A DNA stretch of 64,000 bases, from contig NZ_CP010797.1 in NCBI RefSeq assembly GCF_000954115.1, forward strand, positions 1,550,001 to 1,614,000, written 5' to 3'. The notes beneath the pieces are model-generated. The model was not told the DNA's origin. It did no database searches and saw only the letters and a list, made by a program, of their open reading frames with translations. Shown piece by piece: positions 63,453 through 64,000 of this stretch. Origin of the DNA: Rhodococcus sp. B7740 (GTDB lineage Bacteria; Actinomycetota; Actinomycetes; Mycobacteriales; Mycobacteriaceae). Every line of letters starts with the position of its first letter. The first letter of the stretch is position 1. Both the position numbers and the translations under genes were made by a program.

Positions 63453-63485
63453 GAGGTTACCTCACCGTAGTTACCCGTGGGTAAC
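63453..63485. promoter_or_regulatory. Two adjacent palindromes upstream of etfB (candidate operator)
   Basis: GAGGTTACCTC at 63453-63463 and GTTACCCGTGGGTAAC at 63470-63485, both perfect, sharing GGTTAC/GTTACC half-sites and centred about 20 bp apart. They lie between divergent etfB and the methyltransferase gene and look like binding sites for a dimeric TetR- or GntR-like repressor, which I cannot name. Confidence 0.55.
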
Positions 63486-63580
63486 ATACCTCCCTGCCTG
63501 TCCGACCATACATCTGTACCCCGACTGTTATGGAGACCACGTTGGCTTACCTCCCCCGCGTCTCCACTAACCTTTCGTCG

Positions 63581-64000
63581 GTGAACGATTCATCGGCTCA
63601 GGCACCGGCACCGGCACCACTGCCCCTCACCGGGGAGCGCACCGTGCCCGGCATCGCCGAGGAGAACTACTGGTTCCGCCGCCACGAGGTGGTCTACCGC
63701 GCACTCGTCGAGCACTGCCGCGACCGAACGGTGCTGGAAGCGGGATCGGGAGAAGGCTACGGAGCCAACATGATTGCCGATGTCGCGACGACAGTCCTCG
63801 GTCTCGACTACGACAGGTCGGCCGCCGCGCACGTGCACGCCCGCTACCCGAGGGTGACGATGCTGCGCGGCAACCTCGACCGCCTCCCGGTCGCCGATTC
63901 CTCGATCGAGGTCGTCGTCAATTTCCAGGTGATCGAGCACCTCTGGGATCAGGGTGCGTTCCTCGCCGAGGTGCACCGGGTGCTCGCGCCCGGCGGCATT
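63581..64000 (+). CDS. Class I SAM-dependent methyltransferase, N-terminal part
   Basis: 140 residues visible, open to the right edge. GTG start (MNDSSAQAPAPAPLPLTGER); an in-frame ATG at 63530 is possible. The SAM-binding motif I is VLEAGSGEGYGANMIADVA near 50, motif II is VLGLDYDRSAA, and VVVNFQVIEHLWDQGAFLAE is motif IV. Matches the place of Rv3030, which precedes glycan genes for methylglucose/polysaccharide synthesis in mycobacteria; substrate unknown. Confidence 0.82.
   Translation, partial: MNDSSAQAPAPAPLPLTGERTVPGIAEENYWFRRHEVVYRALVEHCRDRTVLEAGSGEGYGANMIADVATTVLGLDYDRSAAAHVHARYPRVTMLRGNLDRLPVADSSIEVVVNFQVIEHLWDQGAFLAEVHRVLAPGGI

Noticed and set aside
61584..63470. A 628-codon open frame opposite etfA-etfB
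   Set aside because: Covers both conserved etf genes in antisense; composition (Asp, Gly, Arg, Leu) is a frame artefact.

Overview
The window is a high-GC actinobacterial chromosome segment, most likely from Rhodococcus or a close relative in the Corynebacteriales (mycolic-acid bacteria). Indicators are a HupB-type HU with a long Lys/Ala/Pro tail, a MutT1-type NUDIX plus histidine-phosphatase fusion, the F420 enzyme CofC/FbiD, ppk1, and a gene order that closely follows the M. tuberculosis Rv2967c-Rv3030 neighbourhood as I recall it. No rRNA, CRISPR array, prophage or plasmid functions are visible. Almost all genes are core metabolism or information processing, and coding density is very high.

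Layout. 1-16.3 kb: pyruvate carboxylase (cut by the left edge), recG, a DAK2/FakA-like protein, rpmB, an enoyl-CoA hydratase, ung, a gamma-carbonic-anhydrase-like protein, thiL, a stand-alone Lrp ligand-binding domain, a DUF3515 protein, ddl, gpsA, fbiD, ppk1 and mutT1. 16.3-28.3 kb: hupB, leuD-leuC with a divergent IclR regulator (NdgR type), a DUF5302 miniprotein, tRNA-Glu(CTC), tRNA-Gln(CTG), a family-A polymerase-like protein, a YihY protein, gltX, a FAH-family hydrolase, an MFS transporter and leuB. 28.3-36.4 kb: serA and the ilvB-ilvN-ilvC operon, which has a readable transcription attenuator, then a PH-domain protein and ilvD. leuBCD, ilvBNCD and serA make this a branched-chain amino acid and serine region.

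36.4-54.9 kb: a DoxX protein, an LppZ-like lipoprotein, gatB, a complete IS21-family element, a hotdog thioesterase and pfkA. Next comes a block of a two-component system, a secreted phospholipase A2, a membrane alpha/beta-hydrolase and a membrane-anchored esterase, then gatA, gatC, an ACT-domain protein, ligA and a small membrane protein. 55-64 kb: a membrane diguanylate cyclase, an overlapping cysteine desulfurase / mnmA / MetE-like operon, an acyltransferase pair resembling ornithine-lipid OlsB/OlsA, the electron-transfer flavoprotein genes etfB-etfA, and the start of a methyltransferase gene at the right edge.

The most informative non-coding structures are: (1) the ilvBNC leader, with a promoter, an apparently leaderless 15-residue peptide containing consecutive Ile-Leu-Val-Ile codons, and an intrinsic terminator; (2) a short dispersed GC-rich repeat with two units in-frame inside the polymerase-like gene, two units upstream of gatB, and two further copies near gatC; (3) the IS21 element, which sits in the second gatB-proximal repeat unit with a 4-bp target duplication and separates gatB from its divergent neighbour; (4) long perfect hairpins at most convergent gene junctions; (5) strong palindromes upstream of etfB. 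I saw no wholly new multi-gene defence or metabolic system. The best candidates for new biology are the repeat family and the lipid-hydrolase/two-component block.
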